Shown piece by piece: positions 1 through 7,830 of a stretch of DNA of 64,000 nt. Each line of letters opens with the position of its first letter. The first letter of the stretch is position 1. This DNA comes from Coprothermobacteraceae bacterium (GTDB lineage: Bacteria; Coprothermobacterota; Coprothermobacteria; Coprothermobacterales; Coprothermobacteraceae), in assembly GCA_013178255.1 (NCBI GenBank), contig JABLWY010000001.1:924503-988502 (forward strand), in the 5' to 3' direction. The translations under genes were made by a program, and so were the position numbers. The notes under the pieces were generated by a model. That model made no database searches and was not told where the DNA came from. It saw only the letters and a program-made list of their open reading frames with translations.

Positions 1-55
1 CAATGGTTCCTACGTTTACATGCGGTTTCGTCCTCTGAAATTTCTCCTTCGCCAT
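1..55 (-). CDS. tuf: Elongation factor Tu, second copy (5' end only)
   Basis: The first 18 codons of a second EF-Tu gene; the rest lies beyond the left edge. Translation from the ATG at 55 gives [18 protein letters not shown], identical to the complete tuf at 33480-34697. The DNA is identical to that copy over positions 1-72, including the AGGAGG ribosome binding site at 67-72. EF-Tu delivers aminoacyl-tRNA to the ribosome as a GTP complex. The gene lies directly downstream of four tRNA genes, as tufB does in E. coli. Identity is certain for the visible part; whether the gene is intact cannot be judged here. Confidence 0.93.
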   Translation of the reverse strand, partial: MAKEKFQRTKPHVNVGTI

Positions 56-72
56 TACTCTTCACTCCTCCT
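1..72 (-). repeat. tuf 5' end, direct duplicate of 34643-34714
   Basis: Positions 1-72 match 34643-34714 base for base on the same strand; identity stops abruptly at 73 versus 34715. The block covers the visible tuf codons, the ribosome binding site and the 17 bases that, in the other copy, encode the end of fusA. The left limit is unknown because the window starts inside the repeat. Confidence 0.95.
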
Positions 73-96
73 CAAACACTTCTTGCAAACCCAACC

Positions 97-172
97 TGGA
101 GCCCAGGACCGGACTCGAACCGGTGACCTCTTCCTTACCAAGGAAACGCTCTGCCGACTGAGCTACCTGGGC
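97..172 (-). tRNA. tRNA-Thr (anticodon GGT)
   Basis: A 76-base tRNA on the minus strand with acceptor stem GCCCAGG/CCTGGGC, anticodon loop TTGGTAA (GGT, reads ACC/ACU), T-loop GTTCGAGTC and an encoded CCA (97-99). It is the last of four tRNAs before the second tuf gene and is probably processed from a tRNA-tuf transcript. Confidence 0.96.
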
Positions 173-177
173 TCACT

Positions 178-253
178 TGGAGCGGGAGACGGGACTCGAA
201 CCCGCGACCCTCAGCTTGGAAGGCTGATGCTCTACCAACTGAGCTACTCCCGC
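178..253 (-). tRNA. tRNA-Gly (anticodon TCC)
   Basis: A 76-base tRNA with acceptor stem GCGGGAG/CTCCCGC, anticodon loop CTTCCAA (TCC, reads GGA/GGG) and an encoded CCA at 178-180. It lies 5 bases from the neighbouring tRNA-Thr and 5 from tRNA-Tyr, so it is clearly part of the same transcript. Confidence 0.96.
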
Positions 254-258
254 TCCTC

Positions 259-344
259 TGGTGGGGAGGGGTGGATTCGAACCACCGAAGGCTTCCGCCG
301 AGGGATTTACAGTCCCTTGCCTTTGGCCGCTCGGCAACCTCCCC
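259..344 (-). tRNA. tRNA-Tyr (anticodon GTA)
   Basis: An 86-base class II tRNA with a long variable arm, as expected for bacterial tRNA-Tyr. The acceptor stem is GGGGAGG/CCTCCCC, the anticodon loop CTGTAAA (GTA), and the CCA is encoded at 259-261. Second gene in the Thr-Tyr-Gly-Thr array. Confidence 0.96.
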
Positions 345-377
345 ACTTGTCACAGTCCCTATTATAGCATAAGGACT

Positions 378-453
378 TGGAGCCGGCGTGGGGACTCGAA
401 CCCCAAACCTGCTGATTACAAGTCAGCTGCTCTGCCGGTTGAGCTACGCCGGC
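378..453 (-). tRNA. tRNA-Thr (anticodon TGT)
   Basis: A 76-base tRNA with acceptor stem GCCGGCG/CGCCGGC, anticodon loop CTTGTAA (TGT, reads ACA/ACG) and an encoded CCA at 378-380. First gene of the array; a good promoter lies just upstream at 466-495. Confidence 0.96.
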
Positions 454-465
454 ACAACGGTATTC

Positions 466-495
466 ATTATACATTACGCCTACGGCTTCACGCAA
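466..495 (-). promoter_or_regulatory. Promoter of the tRNA(Thr-Tyr-Gly-Thr)-tuf operon
   Basis: On the minus strand a perfect -10 TATAAT (471-466) is preceded, after 18 bases, by TTGCGT (495-490), a partial -35 match. The predicted start, near 459, is only a few bases before the first tRNA. The region 454-557 otherwise holds only the leader of the divergent dehydrogenase gene, whose own promoter is not clear (a possible TATAGT at 522-527). Confidence 0.6.
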
Positions 496-557
496 CTACG
501 AAGGCCAGTTATCTCGGTGCATATAGTAAGATATAAAAATTGTTAGGAGGTGTAAGT

Positions 558-1526
558 ATGGGAAAGGTTCTGCTTAACTGGTCACCATCGGAAAAGGACC
601 TCAACTTGATGCAATCAATGCTTGTAGGCCACGATTTGCGCCCCACTCCATGGACCCCATCGGACATCGCTGAAGCTCAAGTGCTGATCTACTCTAATAG
701 GACTCCTGAACTTGACGACCTCATACCGCAGATGAAGAGCCTAAAGCTTATTCAATCCTACTATGCTGGAGTGGACCATCTCCCGTGGAAGAAAATACCA
801 AGGGAGGTAATGGTTGCAGCGGGTACAGGGGCAAACTCGGAGGCGGTAGCAGACATGGCCGTTGCTCTGATGTTGAGCGCGCTTAGACACTTGTACCTTT
901 ACGACGCTGAGATGAGGTTGAACGTTTGGAGGCGACGACCCGGAAAGGACACTGACGGCCTGAAGGTTACAGTACTAGGGACTGGAAGTATTGGGCAAGC
1001 TATAGCCAGAAGGCTCAAATCCATGAATGCGGTGGTTACCGGTGTGTCCCGTAGCGGCGCAGCTGTGCCACCTTTTGATCATGTGCTTACCGTAGACAGT
1101 TGGATCGCTGATCCCCAAGGAGACGTAGTCATAATCGCCCTACCCCTGAACAAAGGTACAAAGAACCTCATAAACGCCGCAGTCCTCAATAAAATGCCGA
1201 ATGGGACTTTAATCGTAAACATAGCTCGCGCAGCTATCGTAGAGCCGGAAAGCCTCTACAGATGGCTAACAGACAATCCGAACTCAGTCTACGCATCAGA
1301 TGTATGGTGGAATGAGGTGCTCGGTACGAAACCTACGGTGGTAGAGCAGCCTGTTCCCATTGAGTCGCTCAAGAACGTAGTGATGGCTCCTCACGTAGCA
1401 GGATTCACCCAAACTACTCAAATAAAGGTCTTACGAGTCGCTTGCGAAAACGTAGGTAGGTTCTTGGCAGGGCAACCCCCATTGTACCTCGTGAACCACG
1501 AAGACTACGAAGGTCTTGAAGAATGA
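558..1526 (+). CDS. D-isomer specific 2-hydroxyacid dehydrogenase, NAD-binding
   Basis: 322-residue cytoplasmic oxidoreductase of the D-2-hydroxyacid dehydrogenase family, which interconverts 2-keto acids and D-2-hydroxy acids with NAD(P)H. The Rossmann motif GTGSIG is at residues 141-146. Family catalytic residues are visible as Arg224 (NIARAAIV), Glu253 (DVWWNE) and His279 (MAPHVAG). An upstream in-frame TTG at 540 is possible, but the ATG at 558 has AGGAGG at 545-550 and is the better start. The stop overlaps the start of the RqcH gene by 4 bases, so the two are probably co-transcribed. The substrate (for example glycerate, lactate or phosphoglycerate) cannot be told from sequence. Confidence 0.85.
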   Translation: MGKVLLNWSPSEKDLNLMQSMLVGHDLRPTPWTPSDIAEAQVLIYSNRTPELDDLIPQMKSLKLIQSYYAGVDHLPWKKIPREVMVAAGTGANSEAVADMAVALMLSALRHLYLYDAEMRLNVWRRRPGKDTDGLKVTVLGTGSIGQAIARRLKSMNAVVTGVSRSGAAVPPFDHVLTVDSWIADPQGDVVIIALPLNKGTKNLINAAVLNKMPNGTLIVNIARAAIVEPESLYRWLTDNPNSVYASDVWWNEVLGTKPTVVEQPVPIESLKNVVMAPHVAGFTQTTQIKVLRVACENVGRFLAGQPPLYLVNHEDYEGLEE

Positions 1527-2854
1527 AGATTGACACAGTGTTCTTGAACATGCTTGCCAAAGACCTTGCCGACAAGTACGAAGGCAAAGCGGTCAGGCAA
1601 GTATCGTTGAGCGGGCCATTCATTGAGTTGGAAACTGCGGGTGGCCCGCTCCTAATCTCACTTGTGCAGGCGCAGCCGCTCATTGGTGAGGGCACCCTGC
1701 CGCAAGCGCACAAATCTAACAAACTCACGCAAATGCTTAATGGCCTCCTCATAAGTGATATACACACTGTGAATAATGACCGCATAGTCAGGATAAGTTT
1801 TAGAGACAGACTCATGATAGTGTCGAGGGATATCCTAGTGGAACTCATACCAAACTTCGCCGTGCTCGTGGTCGTAGAAAACGGACGCATTCTTTACGCG
1901 TCCAGAGACCGAGGAGCACTCGGACGCTCATTCATCCCAAACACACTGTACCAGGAACCCAACAGCGGCGGGATAAGTCAACCCTATCATCCGGCTCGTA
2001 GACAAATAATCAACTCCGTCAAGGAGACAGCCCGAGGGCTAATTGAGAAACACCTTAACAAAACTGATCTTAGGTACGTCGTGGTAGCTAGAGACCTACC
2101 ATGGCCCACGAAACACTCGCATCGAACCGCGTTGGACGTTTCCAACTCCTTGATAGCCCATCAGTTGGAGGCGTACTTCTCCCATATGGCCGTTGAGTCT
2201 CAGAAGACAGTTGCTGAGCATGCAGATAGACTTAACGAGCAGAACCTTTTAGAGCAGGCTGCCTTCCTAAAGAAGTGCGGGCAGGCATTACTGTCGGCCC
2301 CAAGTAGCGCCTTCTCAAAGGAGTTTGACTTCGTTGATTGGGACACAGGCAACTTAGTAAAGCTAGACCTGTCCCAGTATGGAAGCTTTCTTGAAGCAGC
2401 GCAGCACTACTTTGAGAAGGCTCGGAGACTCGAGAAGAAAGCAAGCCATCCAGCTCAACCTCACACACCTTCAAAAACTAAGCTTCAAGATAGGCCATTC
2501 AAGAGAATTGAAATTGGAGGCACGCCTGTGTATATAGGATTGTCCGCTAGGGGAAACGAGTACGTGACCTTTACTTCGTCGCCTAGACATTGGTGGTTTC
2601 ACGTGAAATCGGGCTCAGGGGCCCATGTGGTCGTGCGGTCCGAAAACCTAACTGAAGACCTGAAAAGCGCAGCAGCCAGCATAGCTGCGTTTCACAGCTC
2701 CAAGGCTGACAATGCAAAAGTGGAAGTTGTATTCACCAAGGTTAGTAATGTAGAACGCCATCCAAGTAACAAGAAAGGCTTGGTAATCTACCGCGACTTT
2801 GAAACTATGGTGGTAAGGCCTGCTAACGAAGACGAGCTGTTAGGGATTGTTTAG
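1523..2854 (+). CDS. rqcH: RqcH-type ribosome quality control protein (NFACT family)
   Basis: 443-residue member of the NEMF/Tae2/FbpA family. Bacterial RqcH binds stalled 50S subunits carrying peptidyl-tRNA and adds C-terminal alanine tails that mark the chain for degradation. The N-terminal NFACT-N domain is clear and carries the Asp-Arg pair (NNDRIVR, D86-R87) needed for tail synthesis in characterised RqcH. The C-terminal NFACT-R domain contains the WWFHVKSGSGAHVVVR segment near residues 357-372. The protein is shorter than typical RqcH (about 550-600 residues), so the middle coiled-coil and helical part is reduced. It is often mislabelled fibronectin-binding protein. The 3' end overlaps ctpA by 15 bases. 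Confidence 0.88.
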   Translation: MKIDTVFLNMLAKDLADKYEGKAVRQVSLSGPFIELETAGGPLLISLVQAQPLIGEGTLPQAHKSNKLTQMLNGLLISDIHTVNNDRIVRISFRDRLMIVSRDILVELIPNFAVLVVVENGRILYASRDRGALGRSFIPNTLYQEPNSGGISQPYHPARRQIINSVKETARGLIEKHLNKTDLRYVVVARDLPWPTKHSHRTALDVSNSLIAHQLEAYFSHMAVESQKTVAEHADRLNEQNLLEQAAFLKKCGQALLSAPSSAFSKEFDFVDWDTGNLVKLDLSQYGSFLEAAQHYFEKARRLEKKASHPAQPHTPSKTKLQDRPFKRIEIGGTPVYIGLSARGNEYVTFTSSPRHWWFHVKSGSGAHVVVRSENLTEDLKSAAASIAAFHSSKADNAKVEVVFTKVSNVERHPSNKKGLVIYRDFETMVVRPANEDELLGIV

Positions 2855-3973
2855 AAGTTTCAACGTAGCCTTCAGAAGAGCTGTATCGTCAGTGGCAGTA
2901 ACAGCCAAATCCGGTTCTAAGCCAACCCTGTTAATAGCCACTTGATTGGGAGTCAAGTACTCAGCCACAGTAACCTTGAGCGCACCTTCACTTAGCCGTT
3001 GAATGGTCTGGATCTCGCCTTTGCCGAAGGTCTTCTCACCCAATAGTTTTGCCCCTAACAAGTCCCTTAGTGCGCCAGCGACTATTTCCGATGCAGAAGC
3101 AGAACCACCGTCGACCCACAGTACTACCCTACCATCAAAAAGCTTTGTGCCTAACGGTGCTTTGAGCGGTGTAGTTGATGTCTTGTTTCTTTCATACACG
3201 ACAACTTTGCCTGGGGCAAAGAAACCTACAATCTTACGTGCCTCGTCCAGCATGCCTCCAGGATTGTCCCTCAGATCTATCACCAGCGCCTGTGCCCCTT
3301 GAGATCTCAAACTCAGTAGGCTTTGCCTGAATTCATTAGAAGCTCGCTGATCGAAGAATTGTATAAGCTGAATGTATCCTACCGTCGGCGTAAGCATTTT
3401 GCTCTCCATCACCGAAGGTATGGTAATCTCCTCTCGTACTACTTCCACTGTGAGCTTGGTTTCGCCTCTCACTATATCGAGCCGTACCGTTGTACCAGGT
3501 TCCCCGCGAATGAGAGATGAAACAGCGTCTAAGGACTTATTAGACGTGGCCTGGCCATCCACGGCTTCTATGATGTCCCCCTTGAGTAATCCCTTTCTAT
3601 AAGCAGGCGTGCCAGGAAAAACAGTTTGGATTACCACCTGATCTCCTACCTTCTCTATGACTACTCCTATACCAGCGTAGTTCCCTTGAAGACTGGATTC
3701 TAAAGTGGCAAGCTCGTCAGGCGTAAGATACTCAGTCCAAGGGTCGTTTAGGGTCTGCGTCAAACCCTTGGCAGCACCATAAAGAAGCTCTTTATCCGCT
3801 GGTATATCAGCGTAGTAATCTTGTTTGAGCACTGCTTTGACTTCATCAAGTAGCGTATAATCACCGGCCTCAAGCACCACAGGCCTGCCGTCAGTCAAAA
3901 ATGCCAGCACATAACCGCCTACCAAGCCAACTAACAAAGTCACCACAATAGCTGCAACAAACTTACGGCTCAT
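2840..3973 (-). CDS. ctpA: C-terminal processing peptidase, S41 family
   Basis: 377-residue exported serine protease. An N-terminal hydrophobic segment (about residues 5-26) anchors or exports it. A PDZ domain follows (about 85-170) with the GNYAGIGVVIE start typical of CtpA. The S41 catalytic core has Ser293 (GGSASASEI) and Lys318 (TFGKG), 25 residues apart as in E. coli Prc. Such enzymes trim C-termini of envelope proteins and peptidoglycan hydrolases. It is the last gene of the secA-prfB-ftsEX-envC run, 8 bases after the M23 peptidase gene, which suggests a role in controlling envelope hydrolases. The 3' end overlaps rqcH on the opposite strand. Confidence 0.92.
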   Translation of the reverse strand: MSRKFVAAIVVTLLVGLVGGYVLAFLTDGRPVVLEAGDYTLLDEVKAVLKQDYYADIPADKELLYGAAKGLTQTLNDPWTEYLTPDELATLESSLQGNYAGIGVVIEKVGDQVVIQTVFPGTPAYRKGLLKGDIIEAVDGQATSNKSLDAVSSLIRGEPGTTVRLDIVRGETKLTVEVVREEITIPSVMESKMLTPTVGYIQLIQFFDQRASNEFRQSLLSLRSQGAQALVIDLRDNPGGMLDEARKIVGFFAPGKVVVYERNKTSTTPLKAPLGTKLFDGRVVLWVDGGSASASEIVAGALRDLLGAKLLGEKTFGKGEIQTIQRLSEGALKVTVAEYLTPNQVAINRVGLEPDLAVTATDDTALLKATLKLLNNP

Positions 3974-3981
3974 CTTCCACC

Positions 3982-5127
3982 TCAGAATCGGACATATTTT
4001 GCAGGATCCACGGGTTTGCCCTCGATTCTTATTTCAAAATGGAGGTGAGGCCCCGTTGCCCAGCCTGTGGATCCTTCGTACCCAACAATTTGCCCAGGAC
4101 TAACCTTGGTACCAGTACTTACCGCGATGCGAGACATGTGTGCATACACTGTTCCGTACCCGTCTTGGTGGTCTACTATGGCTACTAAGCCGTAACCAGT
4201 CTTCCACCCAGCATAGATGACTACTCCACCCTTGCTGGCACGAATGGGGGTACCGTACTGATTAGCTACGTCTATGCCTGTGTGAAAGTCCCTTCCCCTT
4301 CCTGTGAGCGGATTAATCCGCCACCCAAAGGGGCTAGTCACTATGCCAGTCATTGGCTTCGCGAAACCGCCGCCAGACGCATTCGAGGCAAGCTTAGTTG
4401 CTGCCAACATTCTCTCTATTTCTGCACTTACCTTCCTCTGCTCCTCTTCGATCTGTGCAATCTGCTTCGCATACTTGGCTTGATCTGCTTTTAACTGGGC
4501 GTACAGTTTCTCCCTCTGTGCGTACTTAGACTGCAGCTCGTCGAGTTGAGCTTGAAGTTCCTTTATCGTGTCTGCGACTTGAGCGTGTGCACTCTGCAGT
4601 TCCTTTTTCTTGGCCTCTAGTTCCTGCACATTCTGTTGGTAAGATGTCATCTTCTCGTTGTGCTCCTTAAGCACTTTGCCCAATGCGTACGTCGCCACTT
4701 CAGGGTTAACGGATGAGCTTACGACAAGAACCAAGGCAGACGGTGCCACTTTCTGCCACTTATAGAGCTTATATACAGTCTCATCTATAGCACTTTTCTC
4801 GCTTTCTATCTTGATTCCCAGCTCTGATATCTGGTTGTTCAATTGATCAATATGATTCTCAAGCAGGTCTCTCCTCTGCACAAGGGATGAGGCTTGTTGT
4901 TCCAATTTGTCTATTTGGCGTTGCAAGGAATTAAGTTCTTGGAAAACGTCCCTGCTCTGGCTCTTGATCTCCGATAACTTCTCCTGAGTCTTTAGCTTCT
5001 TTTCTTGTAGTTCCTTGCTGCGTTTCTGCAAGTCCGTGTATGTTAAGCCGGCAGCACTGCTACTAAACGACAATGACAGCGCAAGAAGCATGAACACGGC
5101 AATAACATACCTACATCTCAAACTCAC
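3982..5127 (-). CDS. EnvC-like murein hydrolase, coiled coil plus M23 (LytM) peptidase
   Basis: 381 residues: a signal peptide (about 1-26), long heptad-rich coiled coils (about 28-245) and a C-terminal M23 domain (about 255-381). This is the architecture of EnvC/PcsB-type partners that FtsEX recruits and activates during cell separation. Unlike E. coli EnvC, whose LytM domain is catalytically dead, this one keeps the zinc and catalytic residues: His282 and Asp286 (HTGID), His330 (YAHM), His361 and His363 (GPHLHFE). It may therefore cut peptidoglycan itself. It overlaps ftsX by 17 bases, strong context for the assignment. Confidence 0.9.
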   Translation of the reverse strand: MSLRCRYVIAVFMLLALSLSFSSSAAGLTYTDLQKRSKELQEKKLKTQEKLSEIKSQSRDVFQELNSLQRQIDKLEQQASSLVQRRDLLENHIDQLNNQISELGIKIESEKSAIDETVYKLYKWQKVAPSALVLVVSSSVNPEVATYALGKVLKEHNEKMTSYQQNVQELEAKKKELQSAHAQVADTIKELQAQLDELQSKYAQREKLYAQLKADQAKYAKQIAQIEEEQRKVSAEIERMLAATKLASNASGGGFAKPMTGIVTSPFGWRINPLTGRGRDFHTGIDVANQYGTPIRASKGGVVIYAGWKTGYGLVAIVDHQDGYGTVYAHMSRIAVSTGTKVSPGQIVGYEGSTGWATGPHLHFEIRIEGKPVDPAKYVRF

Positions 5128-6040
5128 TACTAGTCACCGCCTTGACTGAGCGTCTCAACGCCAGGAAGGTTCCCGAAAGGACGAACACAATGGCAAGCAG
5201 AGCACCTAGAATCACCCTAAACTGCCAGCCACTCAGCTCAACCGTGAAGCCAAAAAGCAGTCCGTTTATGGTGTTCACTACGTTTATTACAACAGGACCT
5301 GCATAGAAGCCCAACGCAAGCCCAGCTATTGCCCCCAGGGCTGCGAAAGCTGATATATAAAGGAAAAACGGCATGAAAAGGAAACTTTCCGTAGCTCCCA
5401 ACAACGCGTAAAGCGCCAGCGACTCACGCTGTTTGAGGACTTCTGACTCCACCAGCAGCATAGCAAGTATCGCCAGCACTGCAGCAAGTATGCTCAATGC
5501 TATCCAAACTACCCGTCGCGCGCCACCTAAGAACACGGAGAGGCTTTGGGCCTGATCGTAGGGAGCCAACACATCCGTCACGTACGTAGCAGTCCTCATC
5601 TGATTCAGGAACGTCTTCATAGCGTCCAAGGACGTAAAACGCACTTCGAAAGAAGGCGGTATAGGGCTTCTGTCCACATGCTCGAAAAGCCATGCATATT
5701 GAGGCATAGAACTCCTCAACGCAGAGAGAGCGTCCTCAGGGCTAACATATCTAACTTCAGCCACCCCAGATCGCTGCGCAAACTGCACTTTGAGCTCCTT
5801 TATTTCTTCGTCACTCAAGTCCTTTTGGACAAAGATGACAGTCTGCAGTTGTCCCAGAGCAGCTTCACTAATCCTTTGAAACCAAGCAGTGACGCTCGAC
5901 ATTAAACCCACTATCAATACAGCAATAACTATAAGGGCTGCCAGTATGACGCCTTGTGCTACATTGCGGCGAATCAGCCGCCATGCCCATACGATCTCTC
6001 TAATTGCTCTATTTAATGACTGTTGGAATCTTGGACGCAT
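5111..6040 (-). CDS. ftsX: Cell division protein FtsX
   Basis: 309-residue membrane subunit of the FtsEX complex, an ABC-type mechanotransmitter at the divisome. It has the FtsX layout: a cytoplasmic N-terminus, one membrane segment (about 28-50), an extracellular domain of about 120 residues, then three membrane segments near the C-terminus (about 178-295). FtsX passes ATP-driven movements of FtsE to an external murein hydrolase, here probably the M23 protein encoded immediately downstream. The start overlaps ftsE by 32 bases, implying translational coupling. Confidence 0.94.
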   Translation of the reverse strand: MRPRFQQSLNRAIREIVWAWRLIRRNVAQGVILAALIVIAVLIVGLMSSVTAWFQRISEAALGQLQTVIFVQKDLSDEEIKELKVQFAQRSGVAEVRYVSPEDALSALRSSMPQYAWLFEHVDRSPIPPSFEVRFTSLDAMKTFLNQMRTATYVTDVLAPYDQAQSLSVFLGGARRVVWIALSILAAVLAILAMLLVESEVLKQRESLALYALLGATESFLFMPFFLYISAFAALGAIAGLALGFYAGPVVINVVNTINGLLFGFTVELSGWQFRVILGALLAIVFVLSGTFLALRRSVKAVTSSEFEM

Positions 6041-6731
6041 CGAAAACTACTCTCCCTTTGTCCAGCCTTATAACGCGAGCACCCATCTCAGCGACCAACT
6101 CTACGTTGTGTGTCGCCAAGAGCACTGTGATACCTAAGTCCGACGCCAATTTCTGCATGAGACGCACTACATCTCTGGCCGTGTTCATATCAAGGTTTGC
6201 CGTAGGTTCATCAGCAATAAGCAGTTCTGGCTTGTGGATGATCGCACGGGCAAACGCCACAAGCTGCTTTTGGCCTCCTGAAAGCTCGGACGGCACGTAG
6301 TTCTTCTTGTCCAATAGGCCAAGCCTGTACAACAAATTCTCAGCAGCTTCTTTCGCAGCTCCTATAGGGTAGTCCCTGACTTCGAGGCTCATGACCACGT
6401 TTTCATAAACAGTCTTGTCGTTAAGCAAATAAGAACCTTGGAAAATCACACCCAATTTGCGCCTCAGACCTAGGAGGTCATCAACGCCCTCAGGAGTCAG
6501 CTGGTGCCCAAGCACCCTAGCCCAACCATAGGTAGGTCGCCTCAGTCCCATCAGGATGTGTAGCAAAGTAGTTTTCCCAGCACCTGTGGGCCCTACCAAG
6601 TACACAAATTCACCGCGTTTCACACGAAGGACCACCGAATCCAAAGCAGGTTGGTAGCCCTTACCGTATATCTTAGTAAGTTCAGAAGTTTCGATCACCG
6701 GTGTGTCGCCCTCAAGCATCGTCCTCGCCAT
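6009..6731 (-). CDS. ftsE: Cell division ATP-binding protein FtsE
   Basis: 240-residue ABC ATPase partnering FtsX. Walker A GPTGAGKT is at 47-54, the signature LSGGQKQ at about 150-156, Walker B with DEP at 174-176, and the H-loop in LLATHN. FtsE usually starts close to the ATPase core; this protein has about 10 extra N-terminal residues, and an internal ATG at 6719 is an alternative start. The 5' end overlaps prfB by 20 bases. The prfB-ftsE adjacency is common in Gram-positive lineages. Confidence 0.94.
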   Translation of the reverse strand: MARTMLEGDTPVIETSELTKIYGKGYQPALDSVVLRVKRGEFVYLVGPTGAGKTTLLHILMGLRRPTYGWARVLGHQLTPEGVDDLLGLRRKLGVIFQGSYLLNDKTVYENVVMSLEVRDYPIGAAKEAAENLLYRLGLLDKKNYVPSELSGGQKQLVAFARAIIHKPELLIADEPTANLDMNTARDVVRLMQKLASDLGITVLLATHNVELVAEMGARVIRLDKGRVVFDASKIPTVIK

Positions 6732-7830
6732 CTGTACTTTTCTCTCCCTTCAAGTACTTTACCATGAAGTCCGTAATGTCCCCGTCCATCACGGCATCGA
6801 CGTCGCCGCGGCTGTACCCGGTCCTGTGGTCTTTAACCAAATTGTAAGGGTGAAATACATAAGACCTAATCTGGTTTCCCCAAGATGCGGACCTGACATT
6901 CCCTCTTATCTCCTCAATGGAGCGCTTACGTTCTTCTTCGTAGTATTGGTGCAGCCTTGCCTTAAGGATCTTCATTGCCCTGTCCCTGTTCTGTACCTGC
7001 GAACGTTCCTCAGTTACCGTGACCGTAATGCCCGTTGGTTTGTGTGTTATGCGAACACCTGACTCAGTCTTGTTCTGATGCTGTCCGCCAGCACCGCCAC
7101 TACGAAAAGTTTCCATCTCCAAATCTTCAGGGTTTATCTCGATCCGCACATCTTCTATATCAGGAACCACATCCACCAAAGCAAAAGACGTATGCCGGCG
7201 ATGGTCCGCATCAAAAGGAGACAGCCTTACCAAACGGTGCACGCCTTTTTCAGCACGCAAGTAGCCATAAGCATAAAGCCCCTTTACCACGATAGTGCAA
7301 GACTTCACGCCAGCTTCTTCTCCCCTGGACACATCGACTACTTCGACGGAATAGCCCTGTCTTTCCGCCCAACGTAAGTACATACGCATGAGCATCTGGG
7401 TCCAATCCATGGCGTCCACGCCGCCTGCACCAGCGTGTAAGGTCAAGATGGCATCATTCTTGTCGTAAGGCTCATTAAACAGCGTAAGAAGTCTGAATTG
7501 TTCTATTCTTTGTTCAAGATCGGCGGCTAATTGTGTCGCGTGGCTAAACATTTCTTCGTCGTGTGCTTCATGAAGAAGTTCAATGGCTGCTTCCAAATCG
7601 CTCAAGGCCCCTTCGATACCCTCCACTTTGGCAATCTCGTCTTCGAGCTGCTGAACTAATCGGGCTAAGGTAACAGCCCTTTCCTGATCAGACCATATGC
7701 TTGGGTCCTCATACTGCGACCGCGCTTCACTTAGCTGCTTCTTGAGGGCGTCTACTCTTACCTTTGACCTGAGCTCATCGAAAGTTGCCCGCAACTCTTG
7801 AGCCCTTTGCGTCAACTCGAGCAGTGTCAA
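6712..7830 (-). CDS. prfB: Peptide chain release factor 2, without programmed frameshift
   Basis: 372-residue RF2, which ends translation at UGA and UAA. The stop-codon recognition tripeptide SPF is at 204-206 and the catalytic GGQ at 248-250. Most bacterial prfB genes need a +1 frameshift at an in-frame UGA near codon 25. Here the N-terminus aligns with B. subtilis RF2 through that point in one continuous frame (RSKVRVDA), so this autoregulation is absent. The start is TTG at 7830, overlapping the secA stop codon by 4 bases (TTGA), which indicates coupling to secA translation. Confidence 0.95.
   Translation of the reverse strand: MTLLELTQRAQELRATFDELRSKVRVDALKKQLSEARSQYEDPSIWSDQERAVTLARLVQQLEDEIAKVEGIEGALSDLEAAIELLHEAHDEEMFSHATQLAADLEQRIEQFRLLTLFNEPYDKNDAILTLHAGAGGVDAMDWTQMLMRMYLRWAERQGYSVEVVDVSRGEEAGVKSCTIVVKGLYAYGYLRAEKGVHRLVRLSPFDADHRRHTSFALVDVVPDIEDVRIEINPEDLEMETFRSGGAGGQHQNKTESGVRITHKPTGITVTVTEERSQVQNRDRAMKILKARLHQYYEEERKRSIEEIRGNVRSASWGNQIRSYVFHPYNLVKDHRTGYSRGDVDAVMDGDITDFMVKYLKGEKSTDGEDDA

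Noticed and set aside
135-495. Several short open frames on both strands across 1-540
   Set aside because: They are translations of the four tRNA genes; the repeated GDGTRTRD-like peptides are antisense tRNA artefacts.
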